21,937 nucleotides of DNA from Chara braunii (GCA_003427395.1 BFEA01000004.1:9475564-9497500), one strand, 5' to 3'. Positions 9,993 through 18,899 are shown, counted from the first letter of the stretch. Notes: generated from the sequence alone by a model not told the origin. Translations and numbers: made by a program.

Positions 9993-10423
9993 ACAAAGAA
10001 AAAAACTTAAAAAAGGAAGCAGAAATTAAACACATGCCATGGCACGCTTCCGTCCAAGCACACAAAGTTCACAAACCCATAACTCATGAACGAAGTTTTG
10101 CCTTTAGTCCGACCATTAGGGGACTTCCAAATTTCCAATACATTACCATACCAACACTACAGCAAAAAAGTTGAAAAAACTCTTCACTATCAAACACTAG
10201 GTCTCCATTTTCAACTCAATCCCATTGCTTTGATTCATCATATAGCACACAAAATGTATACAGTAAGAGACTAGCACATTTCAGCCAGCCGCACCCTGTA
10301 TCTGCGAGCGCAGACCCCATCAAAGGGCTTCAAAGCAGAGGATCTCACTGTGAACCCATACTATAAATGCTTGGTTATCTTGTGAATATGGCCCACAGCT
10401 CCTAATTTTCCGAGCATCATGAC
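9993..10423. other. No gene seen, flank of adapter
   Basis: Mixed sequence without a supported feature; a 62-codon open frame at 10086-10274 has no recognisable motif. Linkage to sequence right of 10461 is uncertain because of the adapter. Confidence 0.6.
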
Positions 10424-10461
10424 CTGTCTCTTATACACATCTAGATGTGTATAAGAGACAG
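10424..10461. other. Nextera mate-pair junction adapter (two Tn5 mosaic ends back to back)
   Basis: CTGTCTCTTATACACATCT is followed directly by its exact reverse complement, 38 bp in all. This is the circularisation junction left by tagmentation mate-pair libraries, so it is not genomic. Confidence 0.97.
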
Positions 10462-11096
10462 CACTGTTAACAGGGCAGCACTCCACTGCCCAGTTGCAGA
10501 CAGCAGGAAACTTATGAAAACACCCCCATAGATCAATTTAGACAGTGTCACAGTGGCCTTTTCAGGACACAGGTAGTCCCTATATCTCACACCCGGCGAC
10601 ACTCTATACGTGGCCAAAATCCACTTTGCTTTTCAACTTATGACATTTCCTTCTCTGCTTTAGTTAAAAGAAAAACAAGCGCAGCCAGAGAAAATAATTA
10701 CAATAATGATAATGATATCAAAACATTCTCTTCACATGCAATTTCCGCTTCTGTGTCGACCCCCCCCCCCCCCCCCCCCCCTGCCCCCCCTTGCAGCACA
10801 CTCTGTACACCTGACGTCAGAACTTCAAGCAGACCTTGCCAGCTGCAGAAACCTTGTTGCCCTTAAACCCTGAAAGAAAGGGGGAAGAAAAGGACTGAAT
10901 CTGTTAGGCGGGATTAGGGTCCGCTGGCCATAACGGGAGGAAGCATCAAGTGGGTACGCTCATAAGGGACGATGGACCTGGTTTGGAGCAAACAATACAA
11001 ATGGACTTTTTCAAAAGGGAAAAAAAAAAAAAAAACAATGAGGAAAGGATTACCTGCATTTGAGCAGCGGCTCAGTACGGAGTGACGACTACACGG
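10462..11096 (-). other. 3' flank / likely 3' UTR side of VDE
   Basis: Lies after the VDE stop. I see no AATAAA on the minus strand. It contains a 22-nt C tract (10760-10781) and an A tract near 11020-11035. Transcript end not assignable. Confidence 0.4.
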
Positions 11097-11505
11097 TTAA
11101 CGGAGCCTACGAATTGGTAATGCCTTCCCGAAGAGTTTTTCGATATCGCTTGCACCCATTTGAAGATCCTTCAACAGGGCCTTTTCCTCCTCAGAGAGTG
11201 ACTCCAGTAGCAACTGCTCGTCTCTCTGCAGCTCTTTGGCACCATCACCTAGTCTCTGGAACAGCATTTTCTCTTCATCTCCCAGCAACTCCAGCTCCTT
11301 CTCTAGGAAAGCCTCTTCTTTCTTTACCTCTGTTTCAATCTTGGTTTCAATTCGGGCGAACAGTGGCTGTACGGGTCGGCATGAGTTATCGGTTGTAATA
11401 AACTTGTCATAGTCCAGACCCACCTTAGATGCTGCTTCTCTCAGAGCTGGCACTGCACTCTTCGGGACAGTCCGGCTTCTTGTGTATATTACAGCGCCTC
11501 CGTAC
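11097..11505 (-). CDS. VDE: VDE last exon: end of lipocalin domain and Glu-rich C-terminal tail, stop TAA
   Basis: The acceptor is tgtgtgtgacag. The 409-nt exon completes a Gly codon and encodes [14 protein letters not shown], a TTDNSCRP segment with a conserved Cys, then a long acidic, probably coiled-coil tail ([20 protein letters not shown] and on) ending [12 protein letters not shown] and TAA at 11099-11097. In plant VDEs this tail is implicated in pH-dependent oligomerisation and membrane association. The frame continues upstream of 11505 to 11645, but that part is intron. Confidence 0.95.
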
Positions 11506-12712
11506 CTGTCACACACACAATGGCCATGGATAAAGAAAGTAGTCATGTGTACACACATTCGTGAATGAACGAGACGACGTTGCATTGCCGCGACGCACTG
11601 CGAGCCTACAGCTATAACCCATGGAGTCAACTGAGAAGACAGCAAGAAAGGAAGTCAAAGTCAAAGTCAAAGTTGTCAAACTGGTATTCAACTTATAACA
11701 GTCTTATTATCTCTTATATATCGTCAAACAGAGCCTTATATATCATCAAACAGAGCTGCCCGGCAAACCGTAAGCAGAGAGAGAGGGAGAAGAGGACAAC
11801 AAACGAGGGGCTGTGACAAACCGTTTCGTCGGAGTTTCACCGACTCATGAGAAGGCTGAACCTTCAACAGTCTGCAGAATCCCCTAACTGATTACACTGT
11901 AAGTGATAATCCACCTTAATCCCGGCTCTGGTTAAGCATCAATGACTGCCCGACAACTGATACCCCTCTGAGGAGGTGGGGACCACCAACCACTGCCCTC
12001 AAGGTACCTGTGACGAAAATCAAATCAGACTATCACACACGCACACCAGATGGAAAACTCTACAGACTGCCGGTTCACACCCTGTCACAAGCAAGCAAAA
12101 CACCCACGAAACAAAGAAAGGTCTGTCACAGCCAAAAAATACACTCCAGACACGCCGCTGGCACTAGAGGAACAGCATGGCCGCGTAGTGACGGCCCCGA
12201 CCACTATATATCCGCTTGAAGTTTGAGGGTAATTAATTTTATGTCTGCTTGATGGTCCTTAACCATTGAAATTCGGAACCGGCAACACAACAAAAGGTGA
12301 AACAACGACATCAACCAACGGGACTGCCTCAGTTGGTACACCCACGAACTGTATGGAACGAAATGAATGAAATACTTCTGAGTTTAACTGGGGCCAGTCA
12401 GTTTGATGAGAATATCTCAAGGCCGTGACCCTTCAAAACCACCACTACCTTTGCCAGTGCTGGGAAAAATGGGAAAAGAGCTACTCCGAAAAGTTTGGAG
12501 GTCCCCAGGAGGCTCAGCAGGAAAGGGAAAAAAGAAAAGAAAAGATTGGGAGTCATTTGGGACCCTGTGGGCCCGCTGTGAAAAAAAAAACAAAAAAAAA
12601 CAACACTCTGCGCTTCGAATCCAGCGACGTCGAGGAAGGCCCTCACGGAAGCGGAAGTCACACCAGTGCTTTGAGGAATGTATGTGGCCACTATGTGCCG
12701 AACGTGATTGCT

Positions 12713-12744
<32 letters not shown>

Positions 12745-15700
12745 CGTTTCCTTGAAGTGCCCTGCCAGCGAGGCAGGGCGTATTCCACGCGGGGCAACTG
12801 ACTGCCTCCCTCACCTCATACTCACACTAGCACTGTAGCATCATGAATCCTACCGCAATCACAGCATAAGGGATACTTTTTCTTTTGTTTTTCTTGTTCA
12901 TCTGTTGTTCATCGGACAGACGCCCTCACTGAGGGCACAGTCACAGTAGAACCTCATATAATTTATCTGATGGCTATCACGGCGTTAGGGAGGTTTCTCT
13001 CCTTTTCTTCTTCTTCTTCTTCTTCTTCTTCTTCTTCTTCTTCTTCTTCTTTCTTTTTTTACCTTGTTCTTTTCGGGATGCAACCAACTGCTGTAAGTAC
13101 CAGAAAAGAAAATACAATCGGACCGAGGCTCGGCAAAACTCGGTGCCCAGTGCAATTCAGGTTCGGCAAAAACAGGACCTGAGGTAGTGGTCGATTAATA
13201 TTAAGAAAAGGAAAATGTAATGTCCCGCCAAAACACAGACTGAGAAGACTGCTGATTTCTGGGACTTGCCGCTGGAATGAATGCCGTGCTGAGATTCCCG
13301 CATTCTGCTGTGGTTTCCAAGTCTGTGTGTGTGTGCGTGCCTGCTGGTTTGCGTGCCTGTCTGAGTGCTTGTCGGCTGAGTGTGTGTGTGACCCGCAAGG
13401 GTACTTGTTGGTTGAAAGGCCCTGCAGGGCCGGTACTTACCTGTGGCCGTGACTTTGAGGGTTGCAGCGGGAAAACACTCAAGTAGCGGGGGTAGGTCCG
13501 CGACACTTAGAGAAGCAGGGAAAAACAGTCAAGTAGCAGGTAGGCCAGTACCACTCAAGTAGTGGTAGAAGTGTCAGGTACTGGAGGCCGAGCAGAAGAA
13601 GACAAAAAGTTGGCATTTCTAGAGCCCCAGTAGAGGTAGGTTAGAGGTAGGCCAGTACCAGTCCAAGTAGCCTCAGTCTAGGGCCTGTCCGGACGATAGC
13701 AGAGCCTGCAATGATGTTTCCCTCCGAAAGGGAGGAGGTACCGGTTGCTGGGAGGCCGCTCGGCCTAGAAAGTCACCGCCCAAGAGGCCAGTAGGCCACT
13801 ATATCTTCCGGAGGAGCAAGCAGCTCCTCATTTGTGGTATGCCATGATTGACGACATGCTGCTGGAGCCAAGCGCTGGACTTGGGCAGCGCTGCCTGGAG
13901 GTGACGAGCAGCTGGGCGCTCAGCCTGGCTATTGCGAGCAGCCCAGCCTGAGGAGGAGGAAGAAGGGGGCGAAGGAGAAGAGTGGCGAGGTACCTACCTG
14001 GCTATGGTGGAAACCATCTTCATCACCTTGTTGGGCGCTGCATTTGGAAGGCCCCAGTTCGGGTAGTGCCGCACCAAGGAAGCTCGAGGCAGAGTCAGGC
14101 ATGGCGGCTTAGTCAGCAGCGGCATAGCTGCTTCGGGTTGTCCTTTGGACAGGAGTGCAGCGACATAGCTGCTTTGCGTTGTCCTTTGCACAGGAGGGCA
14201 GATCCCTCAGTAGCACGCCATAGCCTAGGCATGTGAGAGGTGGAAGAAGGGGGGAAGCCATAGCTATGGTGGACCTATTGTGATGTCAGCAGTAAGAGGG
14301 AACTTCGGACATTGGTTCTGGTTCATTCACTCATTGTTATTATTATTATTGGAAGAAGGAAGTGAAGGAGGATGAGGAAGGTGGAGAGAGAAGGGGGATT
14401 TGTCATTGGTCTTGCTGGTGTACATCTTCTTCTTCTTCTTCTTCTTCTTCTTCTTCTTCTTCTTTTCTTCTTCTTCTTTCTCTCTTCTTGGGTCTCTATC
14501 TCTTTGCAGGTGCTTTCATTTCTTTTGCAATTGGGTGGCATCGTCTTTCATTGTGAATTTGTGCTTTGGGAATGACCAGGATCGTAACAAAAAAGAAAAG
14601 AAAAGAAATAACAACATCAACTCCGCTGATAGTGCAAGGGAGATAGAGACCCCTGGGATGCCAGCAGCCTCAGCAGAGTCTCACAGACCATTCAAGGCCA
14701 TAGCTGACTTCAAAGCAGAAGAAGTCGCATTCCACCATTATCATCAAGCTGCCATCATAATGATTAGGATAAAGATAGAGTGAACTATCTGTTCTGGTCA
14801 GTTTGATGTCTGATCCGTGGTCTATAGAGTCCAGAAATAAATTTAAAAAAAAAAGAAAAAAAAAGAAAAAAAAAGAAAAAAAAAGAAAAAAGATTAGGAT
14901 ATGGGTAATTCTTTTGGAAAAACACAAGAAATGTTCTCAGATTTTTTTTTTCTTTAATGCTAAAGAAAAAGGTGAGAGGAAAGAAGCGCCTCAAAGTAGC
15001 AGGGCAGGAGAGGAAGGTTGAACAACGCTCCGCAGAGGAGGCACTCAGAGCAGAAGAGTCCTTCAGGAGATGTGTTACAATTGGAACAATACAGAGAATG
15101 CGCAGGATGACACAAACAGATTGAGAAATGGTTCAAAGTTGGAAAATTTTCCGAAAAAATAAATAAAGAAACGAGTTGGTAGAAAGAAGGAGAAAGGTTC
15201 CCTGTTTATTGACAGACAAGGTCCTTGTGTCCACCTCTCAAGCAAACAGAGCCAATAGGTATGAAGTACTATGAACCTAAGGAGCAAGCTTAGATCTGAT
15301 GAAGAGGGAAACTGGATGGATATATAATGTTTTTTTTTTTTTTTTTTCCTCCCTTTTTTTTGGATACATAATCTTGGTAAGCTACCTACCAGCCTAGCTC
15401 AGTTGGTACACCGCTGAACTGTCCAAACTTCAAATACAGACCTGAGTGCGGACTCAGCTGGATGCAAATGAGTAAAACACTACAATTCTGATTTAAAAAA
15501 AAAAAAAAAAAAGGCAAGCTGTGGGTGTGCAGCCTTGTGCACTAGGCTATAAATTCAATATGTCCTTGCTTACCCATGAGAATTCCTAAGCGAGGGGGGG
15601 GGGAGGGGGGAAGGGGTGAAGCTAACAAGGTTTGCTTGGATGCAAGAGTCTTTGGAGGAGCATGGAAAAGGCAAGGGAGGAAGCTGGGATGGGAGTTTAA

Positions 15701-17287
15701 ACCGCTAGTACACAGCCCCAGCCTTGCAGAAAGTTTTTGTCACCACAAGCAAAACTCAGAGGCGCCGCGCGGCCAGGCCCGCCGTTGAAAAAAAAATATT
15801 GGCGGCCTCCGAAGTGGTGCGGGTTTCGTGCTGACACCGGCGGGCAGATATGTGGTGTACTGGTGCTTTAAAGGCGAAAAGGGTTGAGAAAAGGCACCGA
15901 AAGATGTTCAAAGGAAGGTTTGGACGTTAGACGGGGGGTCGGGAGGGATGTTTGAAACGAAAGGAGGCATTTCAGAGCGGAGGGCAGGGGTTGCAGAACA
16001 CCTCAGGCAAAACTTCACAGGGCTGCTCAGGAGGTCTGCAGCCGGGACATAACGCCAGAAAACGACAGGTTTGGAGGAATGCTGCGACACAACCGAGGAG
16101 GGGTCGGGCAATGAAGAACACAGAAGAAGCTGCCCAGGAGGTAGAGAGAAGATTGGGAGGGGGTCCAAAAGAACGGTAGAGAGAAGATAGGGAGGGGGTC
16201 CAATAAACGTAGGGTGGCTGTTAGCAACAGGCATCATGCGAAGAGAGTCCCGCGCAAAAGTGCTCTTCTTGTTGACGGTCCTGCATGATCTGCAACCAAG
16301 GCTACATGCCCATTACGAGAGGAGAAACGGAGCTTCAGCTTCCTTTTTTTGCACGTCCTTCACGATCTCAAATTTAATAGAATTGTCTCCTCTCCTGGTA
16401 CAGGCCCCCATCAATTCAGTTGAGTTTCAGCTTTGCGACTGTACTCCCCAGGCGGAGAGTTTAAACCACCAGTACATCCGAAAAAGGAGATTCAGCCTCT
16501 CCTAAAGAAACAGGAGGCCATGAACCACCGATTCATTTTATCAACTGTCCACGGCCTCTGAATTTTTAGGAGAGGCTCAATCTGTTTTTTCTGATGTACT
16601 GGTGGTTCAACCCATCGGGTAGGGCCAAGATAGGCAGTGCACATTTGCCAAATTCTAGTAGATAGGACGCCGGACCCGTTTTCCAGCACGTGTTGCTCCC
16701 CACCAATAAATGGAGCCTCCCCGGGGGAGATAGAGGCATCTGCTCATACCAGCACCCCTCGCTCCCAAACGGGCACCTTTAAAAAATAAATTAAAAAAAA
16801 AAAAAAAAAAAAGGTCCCACATCTCACAAAGGTAGGTCTTTGCCATTTGGGCCTCCAACCTAAATACGGTCCAAGCCAACTTCTCAGAGTGCATGAGAAG
16901 TCGCATGATCACAGTGCAGCCCCAGAAAAGCCAGGGTTGAACTGCACACCAGCCTGATCCAACTGTTTGGATGGACAGGCCACTGCATAACGCCATACCT
17001 CATCCACATTCAAGCGTCAATTGCTTCTCAATTTAGTAGAGACTAAGAAGGGGTTAGTGATCTTACCCATCCCATGCATCATTCCGTCCTCGATAGTACA
17101 CAAATATGTAATCGTCTGGCTTTTTCTCAGTCTTGGCTGAAATGATGTACCTTGAGCAAGAACACATGACAAGAGAGAACCAGATGTGCAGAACCTGTTT
17201 AGCATGCTCCTCTCATTGCAGATGGAAAACTAAACAAACCATAACACACTCCTTCGCCTCCTATCTATTGGTGAAGCTCTCACAGCA

Positions 17288-17380
<93 letters not shown>

Positions 17381-18084
17381 CCTGTGATTGTCTGCCACTC
17401 TGCCTCGCTGAAGCTCTCACAGCATTACCCCTTACAATAAGGTCTCTTTAAATCGGTTCCCAATCCCTTCTTCTTTTTTTTTTTCAATAACCAAGAAAGA
17501 GCATGTTACTAGAGGGGGGGGGGGTACGAACGCGCAACCTTCCCTAGTAAGTGTTCTGGGTGCTCCACAATTTATTGGTGGGGAGCTGTCACCCCTAACA
17601 GCTTCAGCGAGTACTCTGGAAGCAAAAGGAAACTACTGTAATTCCAGCCAGAAAGCAACATGCTTGTAGCTTTGTGCAAACCAACTCACCAGTCATCCTC
17701 ATAGTGGAGGAACTCGTTGTTGTGGTTGAGCAGCAGACCCGGTTGGTTTTCATCTTGGACAAAAGTCTGAATCGCCATTCGAGTGAAGAATCCACCATCC
17801 GGAGTCGTGATCCGCCACTGCAGCTTTGCTGTAAGGCTGCGAGGATCATTCGCATGGAATTCGTGCAGCTGACAATCGAAGGCATCAAAGGTGGGGTTAT
17901 ACCCTTTTGAAATAAACCATTTGCCTTCGAAGTCTGTGGCAGAGAAGTTCTCGACAACTGCAGACGGAGCCGGAACAGGGTAAAGCCCCACGTCTACTCG
18001 TTTTGGCACACACTTCTTCTCTGATACTGCACACTTGTTGAACTCGTCCACCGTTGCATCTTCAAACAAATCTCCACAGCCTAT
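11097..18084 (-). CDS. VDE: Violaxanthin de-epoxidase, 5'-incomplete (3 exons: 18084-17690, 17150-17067, 11505-11097)
   Basis: This xanthophyll-cycle enzyme of the thylakoid lumen converts violaxanthin through antheraxanthin to zeaxanthin, using ascorbate and activated by low lumen pH; this supports photoprotective quenching. The joined exons total 888 nt, giving 295 residues plus TAA. Residues 1-30 are the end of the Cys-rich region (IGCGDLFED, then Cys18 and Cys25). Residues about 45-190 form the lipocalin-like domain: [20 protein letters not shown] at 52-71, GGFFTR at 97-102, FVQDENQPG at 108-116, LHYEDDW at 126-132 and [20 protein letters not shown] at 149-168. From about residue 200 comes a Glu/Lys-rich tail ending [12 protein letters not shown], as in plant VDEs. 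Both junctions interrupt a codon after its second base (TG|G and GG|G). The transit peptide and most N-terminal cysteines should lie on upstream exons not seen here. Recognition is by recalled family motifs, not a search. Confidence 0.95.
11820..11871 (-). ncRNA. Hammerhead ribozyme-like RNA inside the VDE intron, sense orientation
   Basis: The minus strand from 11871 reads ACTGT, T (11866, expected cleavage residue), stem I GAAGG/CCTTC with loop TTCAG, core CTCATGA, stem II GTCGG/CCGAC with a 7-nt loop, GAA, then ACGGT. Stem III is fully paired over 9 positions when extended (GCAGACTGT with ACGGTTTGT, including G-U pairs) and keeps the U16.1-A15.1 pair. The core has C where the consensus CTGATGA has G5, which would normally abolish cleavage. 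It lies about 315 nt before the last VDE splice acceptor, on the transcript strand. Confidence 0.68.
12320..12440 (+). mobile_element. tRNA-derived SINE, family A, copy 3, box B deleted
   Basis: It opens GGGACTGCCTCAGTTGGTAC (mutated box A) and jumps, missing the box B region, to the shared tail core (CTGGGGCCAGTC, ATATCTCAAGGCCGTGACCC). Without box B it should not be transcribed by polymerase III. It lies in the VDE intron, antisense to the gene. Confidence 0.8.
13005..13052 (+). repeat. TTC microsatellite
   Basis: About 16 near-perfect TTC units in the VDE intron; a second runs 14425-14488 with one interruption. Confidence 0.9.
13538..13660 (+). repeat. Direct repeat AGGTAGGCCAGTACCA, 107 bp apart
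   Basis: The 16-mer is exact at 13538-13553 and 13645-13660, each followed by CAAGTAG within a few bases; CAAGTAGC also recurs around 13480-13540. Confidence 0.6.
14118..14199 (+). repeat. 41-bp tandem duplication
   Basis: AGCGGCATAGCTGCTTCGGG and AGCGACATAGCTGCTTTGCG begin two adjacent 41-bp units that share TTGTCCTTTG and ACAGGAG. Confidence 0.75.
14772..14891 (+). mobile_element. 5'-truncated U2 snRNA-derived retroposon with target-site duplication
   Basis: The element begins AAGATAGAGTG, aligning with U2 from about nucleotide 24 (AAGATCAAGTG). It continues TATCTGTTCTGGTCAGTTTG and TCTGATCC..GGTC, and ends in an A-rich tail of A9-10 blocks split by single G. It is flanked by a perfect 10-bp direct repeat GATTAGGATA at 14762-14771 and 14892-14901, the expected target-site duplication. 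It shares the TCTGATCC variant with the copy at 18900. Confidence 0.82.
15391..15512 (+). mobile_element. tRNA-derived SINE, family A, copy 4, short 3' form
   Basis: Box A TAGCTCAGTTGG (15395-15406) is intact; box B is degenerate (GAGTGCGGACTC). The copy ends at TTCTGATTT followed directly by about 18 A, so it lacks the ATATCTC tail core of the other copies. An imperfect 8-bp flanking repeat, GGTAAGCT at 15376-15383 and GGCAAGCT after the tail, may be a decayed target-site duplication. Confidence 0.75.
15696..15872. mobile_element. MITE-like element, copy 2, in VDE intron
   Basis: A 177-bp copy collinear with 6376-6548. The ends are TTTAAACCGCTAGTACAC and, in reverse, TTTAAAGCACCAGTACAC, 15 of 18 identical. 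Non-coding. Confidence 0.78.
16459..16611. mobile_element. MITE-like element with long (about 47 bp) inverted repeats, in VDE intron
   Basis: The left arm TTTAAACCACCAGTACATC..GCCTCTCCTAAA (from 16459) matches the reverse of the right arm TTGAACCACCAGTACATC..GCCTCTCCTAAA (to 16611) with few mismatches, around a centre of about 60 bp. The end motif ACCACCAGTACA matches the termini of the 173-177 bp elements, so it probably belongs to the same superfamily with a different interior. Confidence 0.78.
16672..16812 (+). mobile_element. Family B retroposon, copy 2, with poly(A) tail
   Basis: It carries the same CGTTTTCCAGCACGTGTTGC and GCTCCCCACCAATAAATGG core as 3406-3515, continues to AACGGGCACC, and ends in an A-rich tail finishing with about 20 A at 16812. 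The GCTCC/GGAGC hairpin resembles a tRNA D arm. The tail supports retroposition; tRNA origin is an inference. Confidence 0.6.
17067..17150 (-). CDS. VDE: VDE 84-nt internal exon
   Basis: A short exon between acceptor ttgctcaag and donor gtaaga. It completes the split Trp codon and encodes [20 protein letters not shown] then GRNDAWDG, the core of the lipocalin barrel and one of the most conserved VDE segments. It ends with GG of a Gly codon completed by the next exon. It is too short to stand out as an open frame and was found by translating between the flanking exons. Confidence 0.93.
17272..17432 (+). repeat. CT microsatellite between 24-bp direct repeats
   Basis: 42 perfect CT units (17294-17377). 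TGAAGCTCTCACAGCATTAC then CCCT occurs at 17272-17295 and again exactly at 17409-17432. Confidence 0.9.
17520..17590 (-). repeat. Family B repeat, copy 3 (tRNA-like, minus strand)
   Basis: The minus strand reads GCTCCCCACCAATAAATTG closed by GGAGC (D-arm-like), then CCC..GGG (anticodon-arm-like) and GGTTGCGCGTTCGTACCC, a good T-arm/box B. This copy gives the best reason to see family B as tRNA-derived. It lies in the 539-bp VDE intron in the sense orientation. Confidence 0.55.
17690..18084 (-). CDS. VDE: VDE exon encoding end of Cys-rich region and first half of lipocalin domain
   Basis: This 395-nt exon opens with ATA GGC TGT after an acceptor reading gtgtctggcag and ends TG before the donor gtgagt. 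It encodes IGCGDLFED through LHYEDD plus two bases of a Trp codon. The frame stays open upstream to 18300, with a hydrophobic stretch (MCSLLLLLCASG). I do not take that as coding: plant VDEs have a Cys-rich segment just before this point, the upstream residues do not match it, and the 5' part of the open frame runs into a 130-bp tandem repeat. An alternative short N-terminus starting in that extension cannot be excluded from sequence alone. Confidence 0.93.
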
Positions 18085-18216
18085 CTGCCAGACACGTTCA
18101 TATGCAGACGTGTCAGTTTCCTCACGTTTCACACTTCCACTGGCACAAAGCAACAGCAGCAGTGAACACATACTCCACTTCAACAAGGTGTACCTACCGA
18201 TTACATATTGACCTGG

Positions 18217-18460
18217 TATGGGGGTCTGCACCCTACATTTGCTGCTTTTCTGGTCCGTTGGCCAATCCAAAGAAGGCTTGCAGACCCCGGAGGGGCCCAT
18301 TTATTCCCTACGTGTTCCCCAACCCCCTCACATGCGGGCATGATGATATGGGGGTCTGCACCCTGCATTTGTCACTTTTCTAGCCCATTGGCCAACCCAA
18401 GGAAGGCTTGCAGACCCTGGAAGCCCCCCATCGTATTCCCTACCTGCCCCCCAAACTCCT
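18217..18460 (+). repeat. 130-bp tandem duplication just upstream of the first visible VDE exon
   Basis: TATGGGGGTCTGCACCCT, TTGGCCAA and GGCTTGCAGACCC recur with a 130-bp period (units from 18217 and 18347). It overlaps the 5' end of the open frame running into the VDE exon, arguing that this extension is not coding. Confidence 0.85.
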
Positions 18461-18899
18461 CGGTCTCCCAAGAATCACCCTCACCAGCCTGCCTTGTTAG
18501 TACGTTCTCATGTGTCACCTTCACTGCCAAGGGTGCTGGACAAGAGACTGCCCGAAGAGGGTTACGGTGCTACTGTCTTCCCCCCGAATAGAACGTACAG
18601 TCATTTTACTGCTGTATCTAGACCAACATTCGCTCCAAATGCAGCTATAATGCCCACAGTGGAAGATGGTAGCCGATATGCTCAACCATGTTGAGAAAAG
18701 ACTGCAAAGAGAAGTTGCTCTGGAATGACAGTAGACTCATCAGAATGAGTTCTGGGCAGTGGGGCCTCATCCCTTTGTGGACTCTGCCTTCATCTCAGGG
18801 GTGATTGTCAGGGCTGCGGCCCTCATTATTATTCAATAAAACGACCAATTTTTGCAAAGAAAAGGACAAAGGGGAAAACAAAACAAGCTCGATTGACTT
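18461..18899. other. No gene seen upstream of the VDE exon
   Basis: No match to a VDE transit peptide or Cys-rich exon on the minus strand, and nothing else recognisable. Confidence 0.5.

Larger units (their letters stand above)
11506..17066 (-). other. 5561-bp VDE intron packed with repeats
   Basis: It runs from donor gtaaga (17066 downward) to acceptor gacag at 11506. It holds, in window order, a hammerhead-like RNA (11820-11871), a SINE (12320-12440), two TTC microsatellites, local tandem duplications (13538-13660, 14118-14199), a U2-derived retroposon (14772-14901), a SINE (15391-15512), two MITE-like elements (15696-15872, 16459-16611) and a poly(A)-tailed retroposon (16672-16812). No other coding exon was recognised in it. 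Confidence 0.9.
17151..17689 (-). other. 539-bp VDE intron with CT microsatellite
   Basis: It runs from donor gtgagt at 17689 to acceptor ctcaag at 17151. It contains a perfect CT repeat (17294-17377), a 24-bp direct repeat on both sides of it, and a tRNA-like repeat fragment at 17520-17590. Confidence 0.92.

Noticed and set aside
10424-10461. Natural inverted repeat or Tn5-type transposon end
   Set aside because: The exact mosaic-end sequence in head-to-head form is the known mate-pair junction; no transposase or element surrounds it.
12398-12838. Four overlapping open frames of 126-138 codons on both strands
   Set aside because: Low complexity with poly-Lys or poly-Phe from A/T tracts, lying inside the VDE intron.
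15289-15312. CTGATGA followed by GAAAC, like a hammerhead core
   Set aside because: Only five bases between the two motifs, so no stem II can form; flanks do not pair.
18085-18300. Upstream extension of the VDE open frame as the true N-terminus
   Set aside because: It does not resemble the expected Cys-rich segment, the 5' part overlaps a 130-bp tandem repeat, and an acceptor site sits at the expected boundary.
18725-18750. CTGATGAG on the minus strand near 18740
   Set aside because: No complementary stem II or GAA after it.
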